Shown: positions 31,531 to 39,824 of the stretch, piece after piece
Layout: each line of letters begins with the position of its first letter
How positions within the stretch are numbered: the first letter of the stretch is position 1
Origin: Cellulomonas sp. Leaf395
GTDB taxonomy: Bacteria > Actinomycetota > Actinomycetes > Actinomycetales > Cellulomonadaceae
Direction: 5' to 3'
DNA length: 64,000 nucleotides
NCBI RefSeq assembly: GCF_001424125.1
Contig: NZ_LMQI01000001.1
Coordinates: 199,757 to 263,756 of the forward strand
Program-made: the position numbers and the translations under genes
The notes under the pieces: model-generated
Database searches by the model: none
Told to the model about the DNA's origin: nothing
Seen by the model: the letters and a program-made list of their open reading frames with translations, nothing else

Positions 31531-32619
31531 GTGCCGACCACACAGACCCCGCGTCCGACCCCGTCGAGGAGCCAGGTCCGCCGGTGGCGGCAGTACCTGG
31601 CCGACGAGCGCGCGGAGGCGGCTGTCTACCGCGACATCGCGTCCCGGCGTACCGGTGAAGAGCGAGAGATCCTGCTCGCCCTGGCGGAGGCGGAGGGTCG
31701 GCACGAGCAGCACTGGCTGGACCTGCTCGGCGACGACGTCGGCAAGCCGCGCCGCGGTGACCTGCGCACCCGCACGCTGGGCCTGCTGGCCCGTCGGTTC
31801 GGGTCGGTGTTCGTCCTCGCGCTCGCGCAGCGGGCCGAGGCGCGGTCGGGGTACGACGCCGACGCCGACGCCACGCCGACGATGGCCGCGGACGAGGCGA
31901 TCCACGAGGAGGTCGTCCGCGGCCTGGCCACCCGGGGACGCAACCGGATCTCGGGCACGTTCCGCGCGGCGGTGTTCGGCGCCAACGACGGTCTGGTCAG
32001 CAACCTGGCGCTGGTGCTCGGCATCGGGGCCAGCGGTGCGTCGACGTCGACGGTCCTGCTCACGGGCCTGGCCGGTCTGCTTGCCGGGGCGCTGTCGATG
32101 GGTGCGGGGGAGTACGTGTCGGTGCGGTCGCAGCGCGAGCTGCTCGAGGCGTCGCGTCCGGGTCAGGCGGCCCACGCGGCTCTGCCGCACCTGGACGTCG
32201 ACGCCAACGAGCTCGCCCTCGTGTACCGGGCGCGGGGGATGGAGCCCGACGAGGCGCAGGCGCGGGCCGACCACGTCCTCGGGTCGCTGGACCACGCCGA
32301 CGCGCTGCCCCAGGAGCCCGACGACGTCGACGAGCACGAGTCCGTCGGCACGGCCGTGGGCGCGGCGGCGGCGAGCTTCTGCTTCTTCGCGTCGGGGGCC
32401 GCGATCCCCGTGCTCCCGTACCTGCTGGGTGCCGAGGGCCTGACGGCGGTGGTGTGGGCGTCGGTGCTCGTGGGGCTCGCGCTGCTGGCCACGGGGGCGA
32501 CCGTCGGGGTGCTGTCGGGGGCGTCGCCGGCCAAGCGCGCGCTGCGGCAGCTGGCCATCGGCTACGGCGCGGCGGCCGCGACCTACCTGCTCGGGCTGGC
32601 GTTCGGCGCCACGGTGTGA
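31531..32619 (+). CDS. Ferritin-like/VIT1-CCC1 fusion transporter
   Basis: A 362-residue fusion. Residues about 18-120 form a rubrerythrin/ferritin-like four-helix domain with ExxH-type metal ligands (DERAEAAVYRDIA, EAEGRHEQHWLDLL). Residues 140-362 form a VIT1/CCC1 membrane domain (FGANDGLVSNLALVLGIGAS, GAGEYVSVRSQRELLE) of about five helices. VIT1/CCC1 proteins move Fe2+ or Mn2+; the ferritin-like domain may gather or sense iron in the cytoplasm. It lies 58 nt upstream of the siderophore uptake genes. The GTG at 31531 has no strong ribosome-binding site; the start is likely but not certain. Confidence 0.87.
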   Translation: MPTTQTPRPTPSRSQVRRWRQYLADERAEAAVYRDIASRRTGEEREILLALAEAEGRHEQHWLDLLGDDVGKPRRGDLRTRTLGLLARRFGSVFVLALAQRAEARSGYDADADATPTMAADEAIHEEVVRGLATRGRNRISGTFRAAVFGANDGLVSNLALVLGIGASGASTSTVLLTGLAGLLAGALSMGAGEYVSVRSQRELLEASRPGQAAHAALPHLDVDANELALVYRARGMEPDEAQARADHVLGSLDHADALPQEPDDVDEHESVGTAVGAAAASFCFFASGAAIPVLPYLLGAEGLTAVVWASVLVGLALLATGATVGVLSGASPAKRALRQLAIGYGAAAATYLLGLAFGATV

Positions 32620-32654
32620 CGTGCGTCATCCGGAAGAGGGTTGGCATACCTAAG

Positions 32655-32673
32655 TTAGTAGAGGCTAACCTCA
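32655..32673. promoter_or_regulatory. Iron box (IdeR/DtxR operator) overlapping the -10
   Basis: TTAGTAGAGGCTAACCTCA matches the 19-bp iron-box consensus TTAGGTTAGGCTAACCTAA at 15 positions. It contains TAACCT (32666-32671), placed 6 nt before the GTG start at 32678, so it sits on the core promoter of a leaderless transcript. Binding of iron-loaded IdeR/DtxR would shut off the siderophore uptake operon. Confidence 0.85.
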
Positions 32674-32677
32674 CGGT

Positions 32678-33505
32678 GTGACCACTTCCGAGCGGGCCGC
32701 CCTCCGCGGCGACGACCTCACCTGCGCTTACCACGGCACGGTCGTCGTGACGTCGGCCGACCTGCGGCTCCAGCCCGGTCAGGTCACCGCGCTCATCGGC
32801 CCCAACGGGTCCGGCAAGTCGACGCTCCTGCGGGCGCTCGCCCGGCTCCACAGGCCCGAGTCCGGCACGGTCAGCCTCCCCGACGTCCCCGACGCCCACG
32901 CCCTGTCCGCCAAGGACTTCGCCCGGCGTGTGACCCTGCTGCCCCAGTCACGGCCGACGCCGTCCGGGGTCAGCGTGCGGGACGTCGTCGGCTACGGCCG
33001 GCACCCGTACCGCGGCCGCTGGCGCCAGAACGACGCCGACGGCCCCCGCGCGATCGCCTGGGCCATGGAGGTCACCGGCGTCGGGGCGATGGCCGAGCGC
33101 GGCGTCGACGAGCTGTCCGGCGGCGAGCTCCAGCGCGTCTGGCTGGCCACCTGCCTCGCGCAGGACACCCGCGTCCTGCTGCTCGACGAGCCCACCACGT
33201 ACCTCGACCTGCGCTACCAGGTGGAGATCCTCGACCTGGTGCGCGACCTGGCCGACGACCACGGGGTGGCCGTCGGCGTCGTCCTGCACGACCTCGACCA
33301 GGCCGCCGCCGTCGCCGACCACGTGGTGCTCCTGTGCCGGGGCACGGTCGTCGGCTCCGGCCGCCCGCACGAGGTGCTCACCGCCGACGCGCTCACGGAG
33401 ACGTACGGCATCCGCATCGACGTCCAGCAGGACGAGATCACCGGCCGCGTGCACACGCGCCCCGTCGGCAGGCACACGCACCGCTCTCGACTGACCACCG
33501 TCTAG
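32678..33505 (+). CDS. Siderophore ABC transporter ATP-binding protein (FecE/FepC-like)
   Basis: A 275-residue ATPase of the Fe3+-siderophore importer. Walker A is GPNGSGKST (41-49), the Q-loop is LLPQSRPTPSG, the signature LSGGELQR (about 146-153), Walker B VLLLDEPTTYLD (about 167-178) and the switch His is in VVLHDLDQA. The VRDVVGYGRHPYRGRW segment is typical of FecE/FepC. The GTG at 32678 follows the iron-box promoter by 6 nt and is leaderless. It heads the four-gene operon and energises the double permease encoded two genes downstream. Confidence 0.92.
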   Translation: MTTSERAALRGDDLTCAYHGTVVVTSADLRLQPGQVTALIGPNGSGKSTLLRALARLHRPESGTVSLPDVPDAHALSAKDFARRVTLLPQSRPTPSGVSVRDVVGYGRHPYRGRWRQNDADGPRAIAWAMEVTGVGAMAERGVDELSGGELQRVWLATCLAQDTRVLLLDEPTTYLDLRYQVEILDLVRDLADDHGVAVGVVLHDLDQAAAVADHVVLLCRGTVVGSGRPHEVLTADALTETYGIRIDVQQDEITGRVHTRPVGRHTHRSRLTTV

Positions 33506-33539
33506 AACCCCCGCTCAACCAACCTCCGAGGACACCCCT

Positions 33540-34532
33540 GTGCGCAAGATGACCTTCCCTGCCCTGCTCGCAGGCGCAGCGCTCCTGCTGGCCGCGTGCG
33601 GCACCACCGAGGACGCAGCGGCCGACGCTCCGGCCGAGTCGGCCGCCTCCTCCGACGGCGGCACCATCACCATCGAGGACGACCGCGGCACCGTCGAGCT
33701 CGACGGTCCGGCCGTCAACGTCGTCTCGCTCGAGTGGGGCCTGACGGAGAACCTCCTGACCCTCGGCGTCACGCCGGTCGGCGCCGCCGACGTCAAGGGC
33801 TACAACACGTGGGACACGGTCGTCCCGCTCGACGAGTCGACCCCCGACGTCGGCATGCGCGGCGAGCCGTCGCTCGACGCCATCTCCGCGCTCGAGCCCG
33901 ACCTGGTGGTCACCACGACGGACCTGCCGCCCGAGGTCATCGACCAGATCGAGGCCGAGTACCCCGTCCTCGCGCTGCGCGGCTCGGACGCGTCCGACCC
34001 GATCGCCAAGATGCGCCGCACGATCGAGATCCTGGGCGAGGCGACCGGCACCTCCGACGCCGCCGAGGCCACGCTCGCGGACTTCGACGCCAAGGTCGAG
34101 GACGCGAAGACCGAGCTCGACGAGGCCGGCATGGCCGGTGCCTCCTACACGATGGCCGACGGCTGGCTCTCCGACGGGGCCGTCTCCATCCGCATGTACA
34201 CACCTGGGTCGTTCCTCGGCGGCGTCGCCGGTGAGCTCGGTCTGGAGAACGCCTGGACCGGCGAGGGCGACCCCGACTACGGCCTCGCGCAGACCGACGT
34301 CGAGGGCCTGACCGAGCTCGGCGAGGACGTCCACTTCCTCTACGTCGCCAACGACACCGACGGTGGCGACGCGTTCAAGGACGGTCTGACCGGCAACGCC
34401 ATCTGGGAGCAGCTGCCCTTCGTCGTCGCCGGCAACACGGCCCGCCTGCCCGACGGCATCTGGATGTTCGGCGGCCCGGAGTCGGGTGCGGCGTTCATCG
34501 ACGCGACTGTCGCCGCACTGACGGCGAGCTGA
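33540..34532 (+). CDS. Siderophore ABC transporter substrate-binding lipoprotein
   Basis: A 330-residue lipoprotein of the FecB/FhuD class. The signal peptide ends in lipobox LLAAC with Cys20, then an acidic Ala/Asp linker. The periplasmic-binding fold follows, with VVSLEWGLTENLLTLGVTPVG (about 60-80), EPSLDAISALEPDLVVTTTD and a C-terminal FGGPESGAAFI. GAGGA precedes the GTG at 33540 with 9 nt spacing; the ATG three codons later is possible. It captures the ferric siderophore at the cell surface and passes it to the fused permease. It is 34 nt after the ATPase gene and 10 nt before the permease. Confidence 0.9.
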   Translation: MRKMTFPALLAGAALLLAACGTTEDAAADAPAESAASSDGGTITIEDDRGTVELDGPAVNVVSLEWGLTENLLTLGVTPVGAADVKGYNTWDTVVPLDESTPDVGMRGEPSLDAISALEPDLVVTTTDLPPEVIDQIEAEYPVLALRGSDASDPIAKMRRTIEILGEATGTSDAAEATLADFDAKVEDAKTELDEAGMAGASYTMADGWLSDGAVSIRMYTPGSFLGGVAGELGLENAWTGEGDPDYGLAQTDVEGLTELGEDVHFLYVANDTDGGDAFKDGLTGNAIWEQLPFVVAGNTARLPDGIWMFGGPESGAAFIDATVAALTAS

Positions 34533-34542
34533 CACCGTCGCC

Positions 34543-36654
34543 ATGAGCGTCGACGTACCGACGGAGGCAGGACCCGCAGCGCTCGGCGCCGCGGGTCCTG
34601 CCGCCGCCCGCCGAGCCCGGCCGGCCGCGATCGCTGCGGTCTTCGCCGTCGCGATCGTCGCGGTGGCCGTGCTCGCGGTCGTCGACCTCACGCTCGGCAC
34701 GTCGACCGTCGGCGTCGGGGACCTGCTCGGGCTGCTGACCGGGTCGGGGGACGACGAGACCCTCGCGGTGCTCGTTGCGTCGCGCGCTCCCCGAGTGCTC
34801 GCGGCGCTGCTCGTCGGCACCGCGCTGGGCCTGTCCGGCAGCGCGCTGCAGTCGGTCGCGCGCAACCCGCTGGCCTCGCCCGACACCCTCGCCGTCAACG
34901 CCGGCGCCTACTTCACCATCGTGCTCGCGGCGGTCACCGGGCTCACCCTGCCGTTCGCGGTGAACGGCGCGCTCGCGTTCGTCGGTGGCCTCGCGGCCGC
35001 TGCGCTGGTGCTGGCCATCGCCCGCGGCGGCGCCGAGGGACCCACCCGGCTGGTCCTCGCCGGGTCGGCGACGATGCTCGCGCTCTCGTCCCTGACGATC
35101 CTCCTCATGCTCCTGTTCGAGCAGGAGACCCAGGGGATGTTCGCGTGGGGCGAGGGCTCGATCGTGCAGTCCGGCACCGCCAAGGTGGCCCAGGCCGCGC
35201 CCGTCGTGCTGCTCGCCGGGATCGTCCTCGTGCTCTGGTCCCGCCGCCTCGACGTGCTGGCGCTCGGCGACGACACCGCAGCCGTCCTCGGTCTCGACGT
35301 CCGCCGCACCCGCATCGTCACCGTGCTGCTCGCCGTGCTCCTGGCGGCGCTCGCGGTCACCGTCGCAGGTCCGATCGGCTTCGTCGGACTGACCGCGCCG
35401 GTCATCGCGCGGCTGGTCGCCGGACGCGTCCCCGGGCTGGCCCGGCACCGGCTGCTCCTGCCGCTGTCCGCCCTGGCCGGGTGCGTCGTGGTGCTCGGTG
35501 CCGACGTCCTGCTGCGGCTGGCTGTCCCCGGCGTCGCGTCCGTCGCCATCCCGACCGGCATCGTCACCACGCTGTTCGGTGCCACGGTGATGGTCTGGCT
35601 CGCCCGCCGCCTGCGTGACTCCGGCCCGACGCGCAGCACCGCGTCCGTCGGCGCGCACCCGGCCTCACGCCTCCGGGTGGCCGTCGTCGTCGGTGTGCTC
35701 GCGGTGGCCGTCGTCTCCGCGCTCGTCGCCGGCTTCCTGCTCGGCGACCGCCTGCTGCTGATGGGTGACGTCACCAACTGGTTCGCGGGCGTCAGCGGGC
35801 GCCAGGTCTCGTTCGTGCTCGACCAGCGCACCCCGCGCGTGCTCGCCGCGCTCCTGGCCGGCGCCGCTCTCGGCCTCGCCGGGACCACCGTGCAGGCGGT
35901 CGCGCGCAACCCGCTCGCCGAGCCGAGCCTGCTCGGCATCACGGGCGGTGCCGGCATCGGCGCAGTCCTCGCGATCGTGCTCTTCCCCGGTGCACCCTTC
36001 TGGGCGGTGTCCGTCGCCGCCGCGATCGGCGCCCTGAGCACGTTCGCACTGGTCTACGCGCTGGCCAACCGACGAGGGCTCAGCTCCGACCGGCTGGTGC
36101 TCGTCGGCATCGGCGTCTCGGCCGCCGCGACGTCGCTGATCACGCTGATCGTCGTCCTGACCAACCCGTGGAACACGACCATGGCGCTCACGTTCCTCTC
36201 GGGCTCCACCTACGGCCGGACCGCAGCGCAGGTGTGGCCCGTGGCGGTCGCGCTGCTGGTGATGGTCCCGCTCGTGGTCCGGTGGCGTCGGGACCTGGAT
36301 GTGCTCGCGGTCGACGACGACGTGGCCCGCGTGCTCGGCGTCCAGCTGGAGCGGACCCGGCTGGCCCTGCTCGTCATCACCGCGCTGCTCACCGCGTCGG
36401 CGGTCACCGCGATCGGGGTGGTCGGGTTCGTCGGCCTCGTCGCGCCGCACCTGGCCCGCTCGCTCGTCGGCTCCTCGCACGCCCGCGTCATCCCCGTCGC
36501 CGCGCTGCTCGGCGCACTCCTGGTCAGCGTCGCGGACACCCTCGGCCGGACCGTCATCGCGCCCGCGCAGATCCCCGCGGGACTGCTCACGGCGATGATC
36601 GGCACCCCCTACTTCATCTACCTGCTGTGGCGGACGCGGAGGAGCGCACTGTGA
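34543..36654 (+). CDS. Fused double FecCD siderophore permease
   Basis: A 703-residue polytopic protein made of two FecCD permeases in one chain, like E. coli FhuB. Half 1 (about 30-350) and half 2 (about 375-700) each carry the conserved block APRVLAALLVGTALGLSG or TPRVLAALLAGAALGLAG, then ARNPLA. Each also has the coupling-helix region (GPIGFVGLTAPVIAR and GVVGFVGLVAPHLAR). About 20 helices are expected. Fusion supplies both halves of the channel from one gene, so no second permease gene is needed. ATG at 34543 follows the lipoprotein stop by 10 nt. Its stop precedes a second iron box. Confidence 0.92.
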   Translation: MSVDVPTEAGPAALGAAGPAAARRARPAAIAAVFAVAIVAVAVLAVVDLTLGTSTVGVGDLLGLLTGSGDDETLAVLVASRAPRVLAALLVGTALGLSGSALQSVARNPLASPDTLAVNAGAYFTIVLAAVTGLTLPFAVNGALAFVGGLAAAALVLAIARGGAEGPTRLVLAGSATMLALSSLTILLMLLFEQETQGMFAWGEGSIVQSGTAKVAQAAPVVLLAGIVLVLWSRRLDVLALGDDTAAVLGLDVRRTRIVTVLLAVLLAALAVTVAGPIGFVGLTAPVIARLVAGRVPGLARHRLLLPLSALAGCVVVLGADVLLRLAVPGVASVAIPTGIVTTLFGATVMVWLARRLRDSGPTRSTASVGAHPASRLRVAVVVGVLAVAVVSALVAGFLLGDRLLLMGDVTNWFAGVSGRQVSFVLDQRTPRVLAALLAGAALGLAGTTVQAVARNPLAEPSLLGITGGAGIGAVLAIVLFPGAPFWAVSVAAAIGALSTFALVYALANRRGLSSDRLVLVGIGVSAAATSLITLIVVLTNPWNTTMALTFLSGSTYGRTAAQVWPVAVALLVMVPLVVRWRRDLDVLAVDDDVARVLGVQLERTRLALLVITALLTASAVTAIGVVGFVGLVAPHLARSLVGSSHARVIPVAALLGALLVSVADTLGRTVIAPAQIPAGLLTAMIGTPYFIYLLWRTRRSAL

Positions 36655-36666
36655 CGAACGCCGTTG

Positions 36667-36685
36667 TGAGGACAGCCTCACCTTC
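36667..36685. promoter_or_regulatory. Candidate second iron box with leaderless promoter
   Basis: TGAGG-ACAG-CCTCA (36667-36680), extending to CTTC, matches the iron-box consensus at about 13 of 19 positions when the central base is allowed to vary. TACCCT (36689-36694) lies 7 nt before a GTG at 36702. It probably gives the siderophore-interacting gene its own iron-regulated promoter in addition to read-through. Confidence 0.6.
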
Positions 36686-36701
36686 CTCTACCCTGAGCGA
36701 C

Positions 36702-37643
36702 GTGACCGTTTCGGTGGAGGCCCCCGCGCTGCCCTTCCGCATGTTCGCCGTGCAGGTGGCCGCGGTGCAGCCGATGTGCCCGAGCGTGGTCCGCGTGACG
36801 TTCACGGGCGACGACCTGGACCGCTTCGCGGACAACGGGTTCGACCAGCGCATCAAGTTCTTCCTGCCGCTCGACACAGCGTCGTACGACGAGCTGCTGA
36901 GCCTGCAGGACAGCGCCGACTGGTACGGCCGCTGGCGCTCGATGCCCGAGGACAAGCGCCACCCGATCCGCACCTACACCGCCCGCGGGGTCCGGCAGGA
37001 CCGTCGCGAGGTCGACGTCGACATCGTCCTGCACGGCGACCTCGGCCCCGCCTCCCGCTGGGCCCTCGGCGCAGCCCCCGGCGACGACCTGGTGATCCTC
37101 GGCCCCAACGCCGACGCGACCGGCCCGCACGGCGGCGTCGACTTCGTGCCCCCGTCCCACACCGACCGCCTGCTCATCGCGGGCGACGAGACAGCCCTGC
37201 CGGCCATCGCGGGCATCCTCGAACGCCTGCCCGCCGACGCGCGCGGTGAGGCCCTGATCGAGATGCCGCTGTCCGGCGACCGCCTCCCGCTCGCGGCGCC
37301 CGACGGAGTGACGGTCCGCTGGTACGGCCGCGACGGCCGCGCCCACGGCGAGCTGCTGATCCCCGCCGTGCAGGCCGCGTGCGCGCGACTCCTGCCCGGC
37401 CAGGCACCCGCGCCCGACCTCGAGCTCGAGGACGTGGACGTCGACGAGGGCATGCTGTGGGAGGTGCCCGTCGATGCGACCGGTGCACCCCTGCGGGCCG
37501 ACGCCGCGCTCTACGCCTGGCTTGCCGGGGAGGCAGCGGTCATCAAGACCCTCCGCCGGCACCTGGTCGCCGAGTGCGGCGTGGACCGCAAGGCGGTCGC
37601 GTTCATGGGGTACTGGCGCGCGGGGCGTTCCGAGGCGAACTGA
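36702..37643 (+). CDS. Siderophore-interacting protein (ferric-siderophore reductase)
   Basis: A 313-residue flavoprotein of the SIP/ViuB family that reduces imported Fe3+-siderophore. It has the FAD-binding RTYTARGVRQD (about 91-101), the nucleotide region AGDETALPAIAGILERLP (about 160-177) and the C-terminal GYWRAGRSE. I start it at GTG 36702 because TACCCT is 7 nt upstream and the protein then begins just before the family-typical FRMFAVQVAAV. A GTG at 36651 would overlap the permease stop (GTGA) and add 17 residues. It completes the uptake operon in the cytoplasm. Confidence 0.88.
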   Translation: MTVSVEAPALPFRMFAVQVAAVQPMCPSVVRVTFTGDDLDRFADNGFDQRIKFFLPLDTASYDELLSLQDSADWYGRWRSMPEDKRHPIRTYTARGVRQDRREVDVDIVLHGDLGPASRWALGAAPGDDLVILGPNADATGPHGGVDFVPPSHTDRLLIAGDETALPAIAGILERLPADARGEALIEMPLSGDRLPLAAPDGVTVRWYGRDGRAHGELLIPAVQAACARLLPGQAPAPDLELEDVDVDEGMLWEVPVDATGAPLRADAALYAWLAGEAAVIKTLRRHLVAECGVDRKAVAFMGYWRAGRSEAN

Positions 37644-37776
37644 GCCGTATGTGCCGCGTGCCACGTTCGTCGGACAGGACGTGGCCGAGCTCCTGAGCGC
37701 GGCGACGATCGCGGGCGAGGTGACGATCGACCCTCTGGCACGCCGTCCCCGCGGCGCAGCCCCGTAGCATCGGCGG

Positions 37777-38703
37777 GTGCCCCCCAGATCGCCGTTGCCG
37801 GCGCGGCACGGACTCAGCGCCGCCTGGCTGCGCACCCCCGATCGCGACCGTTCCCGTGCGGACGAGTGGTCGACGATGGGCGCCTGGCTGCGAGGCCGGC
37901 TGCCGGAGCACGTGGACGTGGCGGCGATGCTGGCGGGGCAGCGCTTCGTCGACGAGGACGGCCGCGCGGTGCGCGACGACGACCCCTACGCCGCGCACCG
38001 GTTCGTGTGGTTCCACCGCGACCTGCGCGACGAACCGGAGGTCACCGCGCCCATCCACGTGGTCCATCGCGACGAGCGCCTCGTGGTCGTCGACAAGCCG
38101 GCCTTCCTGTCCTCGATCCCGCGTGGTCGGCACGTGATGCAGAGCGTGGTCGTCCGGTTGCGCGCCGAGCTGGACCTGCCGGACCTGTCACCGCTGCACC
38201 GTCTGGACCGGGTCACGTCGGGCCTGCTGATGCTGGCGACCGAGCCGCGGTGGCGCGGACCGTACCAGAGCCTGTTCGAGCACCGGGCGGTGGACAAGAC
38301 GTACTGGGCGCTGGCGCCGCTGCGCGACGACCTCTCCTTCCCCGTCGTGGTCCGCAACCACCTCCGCAAGGAGCGCGGCTCCTGGCAGGCCGAGGTGGTG
38401 CCGGACGCCCCGGTCAACGCGGAGACGCAGGTCGAGCTCGAGGAGGAGGTCGACGGGCGCGGCATCTACCGCCTGACGCCCCGCACGGGCCGCACCCACC
38501 AGCTCCGCGTGCACCTGTGGGGCCTCGGCATCCCGATCGTCGACGACCCGCTCTACCCCGTGGTGCGTGACGTCGAGGTCGACGACTTCAGCAGGCCGCT
38601 GCAGCTGCTCGCCGGAGAGCTCGCGTTCACCGACCCCGTCGACGGCAGCGCGCGGCGGTTCCGCAGCGTCCGGCGCCTCCCGCTGACTGCTGCGGCCGTC
38701 TGA
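37777..38703 (+). CDS. RluA-family pseudouridine synthase
   Basis: A 308-residue RNA-modifying enzyme that isomerises uridine to pseudouridine in rRNA or tRNA. The catalytic Asp144 lies in HRLDRVTSG, preceded by VVDKPAFLSS, and followed by GRTHQLRVHLWGLGIPIVDD, all hallmarks of RluA. The N-terminal 85 residues are an extension without an S4 motif I can see. The GTG at 37777 has no Shine-Dalgarno; TAGCAT lies 6 nt upstream, so it is probably leaderless. It is convergent with the EamA gene, 4 nt apart. The exact RNA target is not predictable. Confidence 0.88.
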   Translation: MPPRSPLPARHGLSAAWLRTPDRDRSRADEWSTMGAWLRGRLPEHVDVAAMLAGQRFVDEDGRAVRDDDPYAAHRFVWFHRDLRDEPEVTAPIHVVHRDERLVVVDKPAFLSSIPRGRHVMQSVVVRLRAELDLPDLSPLHRLDRVTSGLLMLATEPRWRGPYQSLFEHRAVDKTYWALAPLRDDLSFPVVVRNHLRKERGSWQAEVVPDAPVNAETQVELEEEVDGRGIYRLTPRTGRTHQLRVHLWGLGIPIVDDPLYPVVRDVEVDDFSRPLQLLAGELAFTDPVDGSARRFRSVRRLPLTAAAV

Positions 38704-38707
38704 CCCC

Positions 38708-39784
38708 TCAGTGGTCGTGGCGGTGGTGGGCGTCGGGGTAGTGCTCGTGGGTGTGGGTGACCAGCTGGTGGGTGTGCACGTGCCGGTGGCGGACCCCGGG
38801 CGCGACGAGCTCGTCGTGCTGATGGTCGTGGTGGCCGTCGTCATGGGTGTGCCAGTGGTCGTGCGTGACGGCCTCGTGCGTGTGCTCGTGGCCGTGCTCC
38901 TCGCTCAGGTGCAGCCACGTCCCGACGGCCATCAGCGCTCCGGCGACCAGCAGCTGCCACGTCACCGCGTCCCCGAGCGCGACGGCCAGGACGGCACCGA
39001 AGAACGGGGCCACCGAGAAGTACGCGCCGGCACGTGCGGCACCGACGTGGCGCAGCCCGACGATGAACAGCACGAGACTCAACCCGTAGGCGACGAACCC
39101 GAGCACCAGGGCCGCACCGGTCGTGCGTAGCGACGGGAGCTGCGCGCCGAGCGCGAGGGCGATGGCGAGGTTCGCGGGACCGGCGACTGCGCCCTTGACC
39201 GCCGCGAGCCAGGTCGCGTCCGTCAGCGAGACCTTGCGGGTCAGGTTGTTGTCGAGCGCCCAGCAGGCGCACGCCCCGAGGATCGCGAGCGCCGGCCACA
39301 CGCTCGTGACCTCGGCCTGTCCGGTCGGGACGGCGATCACGACGGCCCCGGCGACGATCGCCAGCATCCCCAGCACCACGCGCCGACCCGCGGGCTCACG
39401 GAACACGACCCAGGCGATCAGGGCCGTCAGGACGCCCTCGGCGTTGAGCAGCAGCGACGCCCCGGACGCCGGCATCGAGGACAGGCCGAACATCAGCAGC
39501 ACGGGGCCGGCGATCCCGCCGGCGGCCACGGCCCCGACCAGCCACGGCACCTCGCGGCGGGGGAGGCGGACACGCGGCGCACGTCGCACCAGCCGCCAGG
39601 TCCACAGACCCAGCCCGGCGCCGACGTACAGCAGGCCGGCCAGCAGCCACGGGCTGACCTCGCCGAGCAGGAGCTTGGCGAGCGGCGCGCTGGCACCGAA
39701 GAGCACCGCCGCCAGCAGGGCGGCACGCACTCCCGCATTCCGGAGGCCGCGCGACGACTCGTTCACGACCCCATGGTCGCTCAC
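38708..39784 (-). CDS. EamA/DMT transporter with histidine-rich tail
   Basis: A 358-residue protein. Residues 15-295 are a typical ten-helix EamA permease with the two repeats (VRAALLAAVLFGASAPLAKL and AILGACACWALDNNLTRKV). The last about 65 residues hold 24 histidines mixed with Asp/Glu (for example HEHTHEAVTHDHWHTHDDG) and look like a metal-binding tail. EamA members export amino acids, sugars or nucleotide derivatives; the tail suggests zinc, nickel or cobalt sensing or transport. No metal regulator is adjacent. The GTG at 39784 has weak context, and an internal GTG six codons later is an alternative. Confidence 0.85.
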   Translation of the reverse strand: MSDHGVVNESSRGLRNAGVRAALLAAVLFGASAPLAKLLLGEVSPWLLAGLLYVGAGLGLWTWRLVRRAPRVRLPRREVPWLVGAVAAGGIAGPVLLMFGLSSMPASGASLLLNAEGVLTALIAWVVFREPAGRRVVLGMLAIVAGAVVIAVPTGQAEVTSVWPALAILGACACWALDNNLTRKVSLTDATWLAAVKGAVAGPANLAIALALGAQLPSLRTTGAALVLGFVAYGLSLVLFIVGLRHVGAARAGAYFSVAPFFGAVLAVALGDAVTWQLLVAGALMAVGTWLHLSEEHGHEHTHEAVTHDHWHTHDDGHHDHQHDELVAPGVRHRHVHTHQLVTHTHEHYPDAHHRHDH

Positions 39785-39824
39785 GTCACGCGCGAGGCGA
39801 GACCTCCGGCCGACCGAGGGTCGT

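Noticed and set aside
32655..37643. A siderophore biosynthesis cluster
   Set aside because: Uptake and release genes are present but no NRPS, NIS synthetase or lysine/ornithine monooxygenase is found; the oxidoreductases nearby belong to other families.
37651..37767. Possible 38-codon gene beginning at a GTG
   Set aside because: No ribosome-binding site, no recognisable protein and no conserved context; it cannot be supported from sequence alone.
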